From positions 12,180,501 through 12,244,500 of the forward strand of contig NZ_JACHMB010000001.1 of the NCBI RefSeq assembly GCF_014204795.1: a DNA stretch of 64,000 bases. Reading direction: 5' to 3'. The notes beneath the pieces are model-generated. The model searched no databases and was not told the DNA's origin. It saw nothing but the letters and a program-made list of their open reading frames with translations. Positions 19,055 through 27,213 of the stretch are shown piece by piece. A program made the translations under genes and the position numbers. Source of the stretch: Nonomuraea jabiensis. GTDB taxonomy: Bacteria > Actinomycetota > Actinomycetes > Streptosporangiales > Streptosporangiaceae. The first letter of the stretch is position 1, and every line of letters starts with the position of its first letter.

Positions 19055-21232
19055 TTACTGGCAGGCTTCGCAGGTCTCGGGGTTCTCCAGGGAGCAGGCG
19101 ATCGCCTCCGTGAGGGCTGCCGGTGCCGCCTGGACGGTGGTCTGCGCGATGCGCGTGGCTGGCCGGGAGCGCAGGTAGTACGTGGTCTTCAGGCCCCGCT
19201 TCCAGGCGTAGGCGTACATCGACGAGAGCTTGCCGATGGTCGGGCTGGCCATGAAGAGGTTCAGGGACTGGGACTGGTCGATGTACGGCTGGCGCGCGGC
19301 GGCCAGGTCGATCAGCGCCTTCTGCGGCAGCTCCCAGGCCGTGCGGTAGAGCACCTTGAGGTCGTCGGGGATGCCGGGGACCGTCTGGACCGAGCCGTCG
19401 GCCCGCTTGATGTCGTCGCGCAGTTGCTGCGTCCACAGCCCGCGCGCCTGCAGATCGGCCACCAGATACCGGTTGACCTGCAGGAACTCGCCCGACAGCG
19501 TCTCGCGCTTGAACACGTTGGACACCTGCGGCTCGATGCACTCGTAGCAGCCGGCGATGGAGGCGATCGTGGCGGTCGGCGCGATGGCGATCATGAGTGA
19601 GTTGCGCAGGCCGGTGCGGGCGATCTTCTCCCGCACGGCGTCCCAGCGCCCGGTGCTCGCGACGTAGTGGTCCGGGTGCAGCACTCCCCCGGCCGCCCGC
19701 GTCTCGGCGTACGACGGGTGCCGGCCGCGCTCGGCCGCCAGGTCGGCCGAGGTGTCGTACGCGGCCAGCGCGATCTCCTCGGCGATCCTGGTGGACAGCG
19801 CCAGCGCCTCGGGCGAGTCGAACGGCAGCCGCAGCGTGAAGAACACGTCGGCCAGGCCCATGACGCCGAGCCCGATGGGCCGCCAGCGCTTGTTCGCCGC
19901 CTCGGCCTCGGGCGTCGGGTAGAAGCCCAGGTCGATGGTCCGGTCCAGGAAGCGCACGGCCGTGCGCACGGTGCCGCGCAGCCGGTCCCAGTCCAGGTCG
20001 GCGGCCAGGAGGTGGGCGGCCAGGTTGACCGAGCCGAGGTTGCAGACCGCGGTCTCGGCGTCGCTGGTGACCTCCAGGATCTCGGTGCACAGGTTCGACA
20101 GGTGGATGACGTTCCCGGGGCGGCCGGTCTGGTTGGAGGTGCGGTTGGCGGCGTCCTTGAACGTCATCCAGCCGTTCCCGGTCTGGGCGAGCGTGCGCAT
20201 CATCCGGCCGTACAGGGTCCTGGCGGGGATCTGCCGGACATGTCGCCCGGCGGCCTCGTACGCGCGGTACGCCCGCGTGAACGCGTCACCGTACAGGTCG
20301 GTGAGGTCGGGCACCTCCTTCGGGTCGAACAGCGACCAGACCTCGTCCGCCTCCACCCGGCGCATGAACTCGTCGGGCACCCAGTTCGCCAGGTTCAGGT
20401 TGTGGGTGCGGCGGGCGTCCTCGCCGGTGTTGTCGCGCAGCTCCAGGAACTCCTCGATGTCGGCGTGCCAGGTCTCCAGGTAGACGCAGGCCGCGCCCTT
20501 GCGCCGCCCGCCCTGGTTGACGGCCGCGACGGACGAGTCGAGCGTGCGCAGCCACGGGACGATGCCGTTGGAGTGGCCGTTGGTGCCCCGGATCAGGGAG
20601 CCGCGCGAGCGCACCCGGGTCCAGGAGATGCCGATGCCTCCGGCGTACTTCGACAGCCGCGCCACCTGCCCATATCTGTCGTAGATCCCCTCCAGCTCGT
20701 CGCGCGGCGAGTCGAGCAGGAAGCACGACGACAGCTGCGGGCGGCGCGCGCCCGAGTTGAACAGCGTGGGCGAGCTGGGCAGGTACGACAGCGTGGACAT
20801 GAGCGCGTAGAGCTCGGCGGCCTCGGCCACCGACTCCGACAGCCCGCAGGCCACGCGGAGGAAGAAGTGCTGCGGGCGCTCCAGCACCGCCCGCGTCTCG
20901 GGGTGGCGCAGCAGGTAGCGGTCGTAGACGGTGCGCAACCCGAAATACTCGAACCGCTCGTCCGCCACGGCCATGAGCTCGGCGGAGACCAGCGCGTCCA
21001 GCTCGGCGGCGTGCGCGGCGACGAACTCCGCCAGCCCGTCCTGGATCAGCCCGGCCGCGTGGGTGGCGGCGATGGACTCCGAGAACGTCCGCACCCCGTG
21101 CGCGGCGGCCTCGTCGGCGATCTCCTCGGCCAGGAGCCGGGCGGCGACCCGGGAGTTGGCCGGGTCGGCGATGACCCGGGCGGCGGCCTCCTCGATGGCC
21201 AGCCGGCGGTCGACCTCGATGATCTGCGTCAC
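19055..21232 (-). CDS. nrdA: Class Ia ribonucleotide reductase, alpha subunit
   Basis: 725 residues using the GTG at 21232, chosen because GAGGAGAG lies just before it and this site is part of a sequestering hairpin; an ATG at 21295 would add 21 unusual residues. Catalytic features: LSSCFLLD and NLGSVNLA cysteines, the thiyl site SNLCTEI (Asn, Cys, Glu), the LRNSLMIAIAPTATIA loop and the C-terminal redox pair CEACQ. The N-terminus lacks the VxKRDG signature of an ATP-cone, so overall activity regulation by ATP/dATP may be absent. It reduces ribonucleotides for DNA synthesis together with NrdB. Confidence 0.95.
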   Translation of the reverse strand: MTQIIEVDRRLAIEEAAARVIADPANSRVAARLLAEEIADEAAAHGVRTFSESIAATHAAGLIQDGLAEFVAAHAAELDALVSAELMAVADERFEYFGLRTVYDRYLLRHPETRAVLERPQHFFLRVACGLSESVAEAAELYALMSTLSYLPSSPTLFNSGARRPQLSSCFLLDSPRDELEGIYDRYGQVARLSKYAGGIGISWTRVRSRGSLIRGTNGHSNGIVPWLRTLDSSVAAVNQGGRRKGAACVYLETWHADIEEFLELRDNTGEDARRTHNLNLANWVPDEFMRRVEADEVWSLFDPKEVPDLTDLYGDAFTRAYRAYEAAGRHVRQIPARTLYGRMMRTLAQTGNGWMTFKDAANRTSNQTGRPGNVIHLSNLCTEILEVTSDAETAVCNLGSVNLAAHLLAADLDWDRLRGTVRTAVRFLDRTIDLGFYPTPEAEAANKRWRPIGLGVMGLADVFFTLRLPFDSPEALALSTRIAEEIALAAYDTSADLAAERGRHPSYAETRAAGGVLHPDHYVASTGRWDAVREKIARTGLRNSLMIAIAPTATIASIAGCYECIEPQVSNVFKRETLSGEFLQVNRYLVADLQARGLWTQQLRDDIKRADGSVQTVPGIPDDLKVLYRTAWELPQKALIDLAAARQPYIDQSQSLNLFMASPTIGKLSSMYAYAWKRGLKTTYYLRSRPATRIAQTTVQAAPAALTEAIACSLENPETCEACQ

Positions 21233-21280
21233 GTGCTCTCTCCTCGCGAGCTCGTCCCCCGTGAGGGCACGCGAGAGCAC
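21233..21280 (-). promoter_or_regulatory. Putative SD-sequestering hairpin at nrdA start
   Basis: GTGCTCTC at 21233-21240 (plus strand) is the exact inverted repeat of GAGAGCAC at 21273-21280. On the transcript the 3' arm overlaps part of the nrdA Shine-Dalgarno (GGAGAGA) and ends next to the GTG start. This fits a translation-blocking expression platform for the riboswitch upstream; it is an inference from sequence. Confidence 0.55.
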
Positions 21281-21357
21281 GGCGGCACGGATCATCCCCC
21301 GGCCGTTTCGCTCCCCGGCCCTCCCGCGAGGCCATGGTCACTTCGTGCCGGGCGGGC

Positions 21358-21545
21358 GGCCCGGGCACACCGCTGGCAGGTCTTCGGGCTCGCGGGCGCG
21401 CACATCGTTCCTACTGGCCGTCGCTTCCCAGATCGCTCCAGTGCACGTGACGGCGGTCGTTCCCGCTCACCGCTGCGGGGCAGCCCCGGAATCACACCGG
21501 GTTCCCTTTTGCTCCGCCTCCGGAGAGGCGAACCAGCGACGAGCA
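21358..21545 (-). promoter_or_regulatory. Cobalamin riboswitch upstream of nrdAB
   Basis: On the minus strand the conserved cobalamin aptamer blocks appear in order: GGGAACCCGGTG and ATTCCGGGGCTGCCCCGCA, then CGGTGAG, an AGTAGGA-type segment (CCAGTAGGAACGATG) and GAAGACCTGCCAGC (a B12 box variant). It sits about 125 nt upstream of the nrdA GTG. In Streptomyces a B12 riboswitch represses class Ia nrdAB when cobalamin allows the class II enzyme NrdJ to work (established knowledge); the same logic is expected here. No nrdJ is in this window. Confidence 0.92.
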
Positions 21546-21556
21546 GGATCCTACAT

Positions 21557-22504
21557 CTAGTGGCCGTTCCCGCAACTACCCCAGCATGTTGTGGCCTTGG
21601 TGGTGCCGAGGAGACCGAGATCCCGCAGGACGGCGCGGGTGCGCTCGACCTCGGAGCCCAGCCACTGCCGGAAGTCGGCGCCGCTGAGCGGGATCGAGAC
21701 CCAGCCCGCGGACCGGCAGGCCGCCTCCCAGCCGGCCGAGGCGGTCACGTCCTCGCACATGCGGATGGCCGATTCGCGGCTCTCGTCCGGCATGCGCTTG
21801 GGCCCGAAGGCCGCCGCCCAGTCCGTGAAGTCGACCCGTACGCCGGACTCCAGCAGCGTCGGCGCGTCGAGGCCGGGCACCCGCCTGGCGGTGGCCACCG
21901 CGAGCGCCTTGACCTGACCGGCCTTGATGCTCGCGCGCCAGTCGTTCAGCGGGCCCGCGGCCGCCCCGGCCTTGCCGGACAGCAGCGCGGTGGCGGCCTC
22001 CTGGCTGCTCGGGTAGCCGGTGTAGTCGAGCTGGCGGGTGTCGGCCCCGAGCCCTCTGGCGATCAGGCCGAACAGCAGGTGGTCGGGCTCGCCCTGGGGA
22101 CCGCCCGCCAGCTGCGTCTGGCCCGGACGGGCGAGCAGCTGCGCGCCGAAGGCCCCGAAGTCCCCGAACGGCGACCGGGCGGGCACGACCACGACCTCGA
22201 CCTCGCCGGTGAGCCTGGACAGGGGGGTCGCGGTGTCGAGGAGGGTCTGGCCGTTGTTCAGCTCGGCGGCGGCCAGCGCGGGCAGCCCGCTCACCGTGAT
22301 CCTGGTGCCCGCTCCGATCTCGTATCCGCCCGCCCGGGCCGCGTCGGCGAACGCCTGCCCGACCCGCTCCCAGCGGCGCCCCTGAGGGCTGATCGAGTAT
22401 CGGGCGCGCAGGCCCGCCGCGCTCCCGGCGAAGCGCTCCGTCCCGCAGCCGGCCGCGCACGCGGCCAGGCCCAGTCCCCATGCGAAGAACCGCCGACGGC
22501 GCAT
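21557..22504 (-). CDS. TctC/Bug-type tripartite tricarboxylate transporter binding lipoprotein
   Basis: The ATG at 22504 is preferred over an upstream start because GGGGGAGAGG precedes it and the protein then starts MRRRRFFAWGLGLAACAAGC, a Tat-like lipoprotein signal with lipobox LAAC. About 315 residues. The Bug fold is recognisable from GTRITVSGLPALAAAELNN, the binding loop DYTGYPSSQEAATALLSGKA, VKALAVATARRVPGLDAPTL and SGADFRQWLGSEVERTRAVL. These proteins capture carboxylates outside the membrane for TctAB, but no TctA/TctB gene is adjacent. It ends about a dozen bases before the B12 riboswitch on the same strand. Confidence 0.82.
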   Translation of the reverse strand: MRRRRFFAWGLGLAACAAGCGTERFAGSAAGLRARYSISPQGRRWERVGQAFADAARAGGYEIGAGTRITVSGLPALAAAELNNGQTLLDTATPLSRLTGEVEVVVVPARSPFGDFGAFGAQLLARPGQTQLAGGPQGEPDHLLFGLIARGLGADTRQLDYTGYPSSQEAATALLSGKAGAAAGPLNDWRASIKAGQVKALAVATARRVPGLDAPTLLESGVRVDFTDWAAAFGPKRMPDESRESAIRMCEDVTASAGWEAACRSAGWVSIPLSGADFRQWLGSEVERTRAVLRDLGLLGTTKATTCWGSCGNGH

Positions 22505-22580
22505 GTGCCTCTCCCCCGAGCTTCGCGAGTCATCGCTCACCCTAAGTTATCGACACAATACGCAGAGATACACATATCTC

Positions 22581-23351
22581 TCATAGTGGCTTTTTGCCGA
22601 CCCCGGCCATGAGGGACGACGGCAGCGACCAGTCCCCCACCAGCTTGGGCCGGTCGGGACGCCAGTCGACGGCCTGCACCAGGCCCGGCGGCTCCAGCGG
22701 GAAGTCGCCGAAGAAGGCCCGGATCTCGGCGGGCGTGCGGTCGGTGCCGCCGCCCGGATCGTCCGAGGAGGCGCCCCGGTAGCGCTGCCCGTCCTCCAGA
22801 CGGCCCATCGAGGTGGCGTGGGTGATCACCAGGTAGCTGCCCGGCGCCAGCCGCTCGCACAGGGCCGCCACGGCCTGCTGCGGCCGCGCCGAGTCCGGCA
22901 GGAAGTGCAGGATCGACACGAGCAGGACCCCGACCGGCCGGCGCAGGTCCAGGAACGCGCCCGCCCCCGCGAGCACCGCGTCGGGGTCCAGGAGGTCGGC
23001 CTCCACGAGCGCGGCCCTGCCCGTACGTCCGAGCAGGGCCGTGGCGTGTGCGGCGACGACCGGATCGTGATCCACGTAGACGACCCGGGCCTCGGGCGCG
23101 ACCTCGTGCGCGCTGCCCTGGGTCGGCAGCCCGCTGCCCAGGTCGAGGAACTGCCGTACCCCGGCGGCGGCCACGTAGCGCACGGCACGCTGGAGGAACG
23201 CCCGGTTCGCGCGGGCCAGCGGGACCGCGGCCGGAATCAGCTCGGCGAGCTGCTCGATGGCCTGGCGGTCGACCGCGAAGTTGTCCTTCCCGCCGAGCAT
23301 GTAATCGTACATGCGTGCGAGATTGGGCCTCTCTGGGTCGAACTGCCGCAC
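22581..23351 (-). CDS. PF04672-type SAM-dependent methyltransferase
   Basis: 256 residues with the family opening RPNLARMYDYMLGGKDNFAV, the SAM-binding block FLDLGSGLPTQGSAHE, acidic YVDHDPVV, EADLLDPDAVL, and the ILHFLPD and LVITHAT strands. This S-adenosylmethionine methyltransferase family is strongly expanded in actinomycetes and its substrates are mostly unknown. The start is a GTG without a clear ribosome binding site. It is flanked by the TctC gene and glmS on the same strand but with gaps of 60-80 bp, so operon membership is uncertain. Confidence 0.88.
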   Translation of the reverse strand: MRQFDPERPNLARMYDYMLGGKDNFAVDRQAIEQLAELIPAAVPLARANRAFLQRAVRYVAAAGVRQFLDLGSGLPTQGSAHEVAPEARVVYVDHDPVVAAHATALLGRTGRAALVEADLLDPDAVLAGAGAFLDLRRPVGVLLVSILHFLPDSARPQQAVAALCERLAPGSYLVITHATSMGRLEDGQRYRGASSDDPGGGTDRTPAEIRAFFGDFPLEPPGLVQAVDWRPDRPKLVGDWSLPSSLMAGVGKKPL

Positions 23352-23409
23352 GTATCGAATTTATGTCGTCCGCAGCGAGATAACGAGGTTTGAGGCCAAA
23401 TTAGCCTGT

Positions 23410-25230
23410 TTATTCAACCGTGACGCTCTTGGCGAGATTGCGAGGCTTGTCCACATCCCGGCCCAGCGCCACCGCGGCGTAGTACGCGAGCAGCTGAAGC
23501 GGGATCGTGAGCAGGATCGGGTCCAGCTCGATCTCGTTCTTGGGGATCACGATCACGTCGTCGGCCAGCTTGGCGTCGGGTTCGCGGTGGCCGACCATGA
23601 GCACCTGCCCGCCGCGGGCGCGGATCTCGCCCAGCGTGGTGAGGTTCTTGTCGAGCAGCTCGTCATCGGGGACGATGGCGACTGTCGGCATGTCCGGGCC
23701 GATCAGCGCGAGCGGCCCGTGCTTCAGCTCGCTGGCCGGGTACGCCTCGGCGTGCACGTACGAGATCTCCTTGAGCTTCTGCGCGCCCTCCCTGGCCACC
23801 GGGTAGCCGCGCACGCGGCCCACGAACATCATGCTCGGGTGCTTGGCGTACTTCTGCGCCAGCTCGGCGATCTTGTCGCTCTGCGTGAGGATCTCCTCGA
23901 TCTGCCCCGGCAGCCTGCGCAGGCCGTCCACGATGCGCCGGCCGTCGGCGGGCGACAGGTCGCGCACTCGGCCCAGGTGCAGCGCGAGCAGCGCGAACGC
24001 CAGCGACGTCGAGGTGAACGCCTTGGTCGAGGCCACCGAGACCTCGGGGCCCGCGTGCAGGTAGATGCCGCCGTCCACCTCGCGGGCGATGGCGCTGCCG
24101 ACCGCGTTGACGATGCCGATGACGCGGCCGCCCTTGCGCTTGAGCTCCTGCACGGCGGCGAGCGTGTCGTACGTCTCGCCCGACTGGCTGATGGCGACGT
24201 AGAGCGTGTCGGGGTCGACGACCGGGTTGCGGTAGCGGAACTCGCTGGCGGGCTCGGCGTCGGACGGGATGCGGGCCAGCTCCTCGATGAGCTGCGCCCC
24301 GATCTGGCCCGAGTAGTACGCCGACCCGCAGCCGATGATCTTCACCCGGCGGAAGCCCCGCGTCTCGCGGGCGTCCATGTTGAGCCCGCCCAGGTGGGCC
24401 ACGTGGAAGCGCTCGTCGAGCCGGCCGCTCATCGTCCGGGTGATCGTCTCGGGCTGCTCGGAGATCTCCTTGAGCAGGTAGTGCTCGTAGCCGCCGGTGT
24501 CGTAGTGGCCGGCGTCCCAGTCGACGGTCAGCGGCTCCTTGGCGGTCTCGCGGGCGTCGCTGGCGAAGGTGTGGAAGCCGTCGGCCTTGAGCACAGCCAG
24601 CTCGCCGTCCTCCAGGTGCACGACCTGGCGCGTGTAGCGGACGAGCGCGGCCACGTCGGACGCGGCGAACATCTCCTTCTCGCCGATGCCCAGCACGATC
24701 GGGCTGCCGTTGCGCGCCACGACCACCTCGCCGGGGCGTTCGCGGTCGATGACCGCGATGCCGTACGTGCCGACGATGCTCTTGAGCGTCTTCCTGACCG
24801 CCTCCTCGAGGGAGTCGTTCTCGTCGGCGGCGCGCGCGATCAGGTGCGCGAGCACCTCGGTGTCCGTCTCGGAGGCGAACACCACGCCGTCGGCCTCCAG
24901 CTTCGCGCGCAGCTCGCCGGCGTTCTCGATGATGCCGTTGTGCACGACCGCGATGCGCTCGTCGGCGGACAGGTGGGGATGGGCGTTCTCGTCACTCGGC
25001 ACGCCGTGGGTGGCCCAGCGGGTGTGCCCGATGCCCAGGGTGCCCTTGAACCTGGCCGGCACGACCTTGGCCAGGTCCGCCACGCGGCCCTTGACCTTGC
25101 GTACCTTGAGCCCCCGGTTGGACACCACGACCCCGGCCGAGTCGTACCCCCGGTACTCCAGACGCTGCAGGCCCTCCAGCAGGATGGGCGCCGCGTCCCG
25201 TGGGCCGACATAGGCCACGATTCCGCACAT
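23410..25230 (-). CDS. glmS: Glutamine--fructose-6-phosphate aminotransferase (isomerizing)
   Basis: 606 residues, the normal GlmS length. It begins MCGIVAYVG with the N-terminal nucleophile Cys2 of a class II glutamine amidotransferase, followed by GHTRWATHG and VVHNGIIEN. Two SIS domains follow (IGCGSAYYSGQIGAQLIEE and SQSGETYDTLAA; MFVGRVRGYPVAREGAQKLK), and the end is PRNLAKSVTVE. It makes glucosamine-6-phosphate, the first step to UDP-GlcNAc for the cell wall. GAGGAGA lies before the ATG. A small conserved gene ends 13 bp upstream and probably shares its transcript. No glmS ribozyme is apparent. Confidence 0.97.
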   Translation of the reverse strand: MCGIVAYVGPRDAAPILLEGLQRLEYRGYDSAGVVVSNRGLKVRKVKGRVADLAKVVPARFKGTLGIGHTRWATHGVPSDENAHPHLSADERIAVVHNGIIENAGELRAKLEADGVVFASETDTEVLAHLIARAADENDSLEEAVRKTLKSIVGTYGIAVIDRERPGEVVVARNGSPIVLGIGEKEMFAASDVAALVRYTRQVVHLEDGELAVLKADGFHTFASDARETAKEPLTVDWDAGHYDTGGYEHYLLKEISEQPETITRTMSGRLDERFHVAHLGGLNMDARETRGFRRVKIIGCGSAYYSGQIGAQLIEELARIPSDAEPASEFRYRNPVVDPDTLYVAISQSGETYDTLAAVQELKRKGGRVIGIVNAVGSAIAREVDGGIYLHAGPEVSVASTKAFTSTSLAFALLALHLGRVRDLSPADGRRIVDGLRRLPGQIEEILTQSDKIAELAQKYAKHPSMMFVGRVRGYPVAREGAQKLKEISYVHAEAYPASELKHGPLALIGPDMPTVAIVPDDELLDKNLTTLGEIRARGGQVLMVGHREPDAKLADDVIVIPKNEIELDPILLTIPLQLLAYYAAVALGRDVDKPRNLAKSVTVE

Positions 25231-25243
25231 CGAGGTCTCCTCT

Positions 25244-25552
25244 TCATCCGTAGACGATCCTGCGCAGCTGCCGCAGGGACAGCTCCGGTGCCGCGACCCG
25301 GCGACCGCGTAATTCGGCGGCGATCCTGGGGAAGATCTCGTCGTTGGTGTGACCGACCGTTTTCAGCTCGGCGTGCCGGCGGCGGACGTACTCCTCGACG
25401 GACTCGGAGAAGTACGACAGCACGTCGGCGATCACCTTCGCCGCCTCGCCCGGGCCCAGGGGGCTCGTCTCGGTGAGGTGGAGGATGAGGTCTTCGTAGG
25501 GATGTCGTGCCGGGGACACAGACGAGGACATTACGCATCTGGAACGAGACAC
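25244..25552 (-). CDS. Conserved small protein upstream of glmS
   Basis: Up to 102 residues; an ATG at 25531 would give a 95-residue protein and is equally plausible, as neither start has a clear ribosome binding site. The protein is mostly helical and soluble: HPYEDLILHLTETSPLGPGE, AAKVIADVLSYFSESVEEYV and RRRHAELKTVGHTNDEIF, ending SLRQLRRIVYG. I do not recognise a domain. The 13-bp spacing to glmS suggests co-transcription and perhaps a function connected with amino-sugar supply, which is only positional inference. Confidence 0.7.
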   Translation of the reverse strand: MSRSRCVMSSSVSPARHPYEDLILHLTETSPLGPGEAAKVIADVLSYFSESVEEYVRRRHAELKTVGHTNDEIFPRIAAELRGRRVAAPELSLRQLRRIVYG

Positions 25553-25558
25553 TTCAAC

Positions 25559-25582
25559 TTCCTGCCCGAAATCGGGCAGGAA
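25559..25582 (-). terminator. Stem-loop after ABC permease gene
   Basis: TTCCTGCCCG pairs perfectly with CGGGCAGGAA around the loop AAAT. It lies 18 bp past the permease stop and just before the small glmS-linked gene, so it separates two same-strand units. Confidence 0.75.
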
Positions 25583-25599
25583 TTAACTCGAACGCCTGT

Positions 25600-26340
25600 C
25601 TAGAGCAGGCTGCCACGGCCCCATCCCTTGCCGAAGCGCCACCAGGCGAAGGCACCGGCGGCCAGACCGAGCCCGACGAGGACGGCCGCGGGCCGGACCG
25701 TGCCCGCGACGTCGCCCCTGACGGCGGCCTGGAGCATGGTGGTCGCCCAGTATCCGGGCGAGACCGGCGCGATCGCCTGCGCCCAGGCGGGCATCATCGC
25801 GTACGGCACCAGCGCCCCGCCCAGCGCGCTGACCGACAGCGCCGCGATGTTGCAGAGCGTGCTCAGCTCCCCCTGGCTGCGCACCACCCCGGCCAGGGCC
25901 GTGCCGACGCCGAGCAGCGCGAAGCACCACGCTGCCACGGCCAGGGCCAGCGGCCACACCGTCCCGGCCGGCCGCAGCCCCACCACCATCATCCCGTACG
26001 CGAGCAGCACGACCTGCTGGAGGGCCAGCACGGCGAACACCGGCAGGGCCTTGCCGATCATGATTTCCGGGACGCGGGCCCTGGTGGCCCTGAGGCGGTC
26101 CCAGGTGTGCCACGTGCGCTCGGCGAGGCCGGCCGTGGCCACGTCGGCCATCGACAGGACCGAGAACATGACCAGCAGGCCCGTCACGACCTGGGCGGGC
26201 TCGCCCAGCATCGACTTGAAGACGAGCATGAGGACCATGGGCATGACCAGATAGCTGACCAGGTGGGCCGGGTCGCGCCGGCGCAGGAGCACGTTGTGCG
26301 CGGCCAGGACGGCGATGCGGTGCAACGTCTCACGCGGCAT
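25600..26340 (-). CDS. ABC-2 type transporter permease
   Basis: 246 residues from the ATG at 26340, which overlaps the end of the ATPase gene by 11 bp (ATGCCGCGTGA), a coupling signature; TGAGGAG lies upstream. Six hydrophobic segments are visible, starting with HLVSYLVMPMVLMLVF and VVTGLLVMFSVLSMADV and including LALAVAAWCFALLGVGTALA and NIAALSVSALGGALVPYAMM, the ABC2_membrane layout. With the ATPase it forms a drug- or lipid-type exporter in the cytoplasmic membrane. The divergent TetR gene with paired operators probably represses it. Confidence 0.88.
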   Translation of the reverse strand: MPRETLHRIAVLAAHNVLLRRRDPAHLVSYLVMPMVLMLVFKSMLGEPAQVVTGLLVMFSVLSMADVATAGLAERTWHTWDRLRATRARVPEIMIGKALPVFAVLALQQVVLLAYGMMVVGLRPAGTVWPLALAVAAWCFALLGVGTALAGVVRSQGELSTLCNIAALSVSALGGALVPYAMMPAWAQAIAPVSPGYWATTMLQAAVRGDVAGTVRPAAVLVGLGLAAGAFAWWRFGKGWGRGSLL

Positions 26341-27154
26341 CCGCGGGCTCCTCACTGAGACCTTTGTAGAGGTCGTCGAGTGACGGCCGGCGGATGTCGA
26401 TGCCGCGTACCGGGCGGTCGAGGTCACGCAGCAGGGCGGCCAGGGTGGCGGTGGGGTCGGTGGTCGCGACCGCGATCTCGCCGTCGTCCAGGGTGACGCG
26501 GACCTCGCCCGGCAGATCCCTGAGCAGCTCGGCGCCCGCGCCCCTGGCGATCACCCGCCCGCTGCGCGCGACGGCGATCGTGGCCGCCAGCTCGGTGAGC
26601 TCGGGAAGGTAGTGCGTGCAGTAGACGACCGCCGCGCCGCCGTCCGCCCGGCGGCGCACCGCCGCCAGGAGGGCGGTGCGGGTCTCGGGGTCGGCACCCG
26701 CCGTGGGCTCGTCGAGCAGGAGCACGTCCGGGTCGGGCAGGAGGGCGGTGGCGGCCTGCGCGCGGCGCTGCTGGCCGCCGGAGAGCACGCTCACCCGCCG
26801 GTCGAGCACCCCGGTCAGCGCCAGCTCCTCCGCCACGGCGTCGATGGCCCCGGCCAGGGCGCGCCGCCGCAGCCCGGCCAGCCCGCCGAACAGCCGCAGC
26901 GTCTCCCGTACGGTGACGCCGGGGTAGAGGGCGAGCCGCTGGGGCGCCATCCCGACCTCGCCCCGCACCGCGACCCTTCCGGCGTCCGGGCGGGTCAGGC
27001 CCGCGGCGATCTCGAAGAACGTCGTCTTGCCCGCGCCGTTGTGACCGACCAGCCCGGCGATCTCGCCCGGCTCCACCCGCAGGTCGAAGCCGTCCAGCGC
27101 GGCGACGTCGCCGTACCGCTTGACCAGCCCGGCCGCCTCCACCAGCCCGCCCAT
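26330..27154 (-). CDS. ABC transporter ATP-binding protein (exporter type)
   Basis: 274 residues. Walker A GHNGAGKTTFFE, Q-loop region GMAPQRLALYPG, signature LSGGQQRRAQAA, Walker B VLLLDEPTAG and H-loop YCTHYLPE are all intact. The C-terminal extension GEVRVTLDDGEIAVAT to RRPSLDDLYKGL is typical of DrrA/CcmA-like exporters. It energises the downstream-coupled permease. The start lies about 20 bp from the first of two TCTAC-N3-GTAGA operators shared with the TetR gene. Confidence 0.93.
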   Translation of the reverse strand: MGGLVEAAGLVKRYGDVAALDGFDLRVEPGEIAGLVGHNGAGKTTFFEIAAGLTRPDAGRVAVRGEVGMAPQRLALYPGVTVRETLRLFGGLAGLRRRALAGAIDAVAEELALTGVLDRRVSVLSGGQQRRAQAATALLPDPDVLLLDEPTAGADPETRTALLAAVRRRADGGAAVVYCTHYLPELTELAATIAVARSGRVIARGAGAELLRDLPGEVRVTLDDGEIAVATTDPTATLAALLRDLDRPVRGIDIRRPSLDDLYKGLSEEPADAA

Positions 27155-27174
27155 GCGTCTTTCCTTCCCCTCTG

Positions 27175-27205
27175 GTCTACGTTGTAGACTGCTCTACACT
27201 GTAGA
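27175..27205. promoter_or_regulatory. Paired operators between ABC exporter and TetR gene
   Basis: Two copies of TCTAC-N3-GTAGA lie at 27176-27188 and 27193-27205, with centres 17 bp apart; the first extends to the 15-bp palindrome GTCTACGTTGTAGAC (27175-27189). The position between divergent start codons (27154 and 27214) is what a TetR autorepressor would use. Confidence 0.75.
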
Positions 27206-27213
27206 CTCGCGTC

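Noticed and set aside
19667-22612. Long plus-strand open frame of 981 codons over nrdA and the riboswitch
   Set aside because: It crosses nrdA, the B12 aptamer and the TctC gene in antisense with no recognisable domain.
23352-23409. Terminator or ribozyme at glmS
   Set aside because: No convincing hairpin with a stem over 5 bp was found here, and the glmS ribozyme would lie upstream of the gene, where a coding gene ends 13 bp away.
23311-25476. 721-codon plus-strand frame over glmS
   Set aside because: Antisense shadow of glmS, with Arg/Val/Leu/His-biased sequence and no motif.
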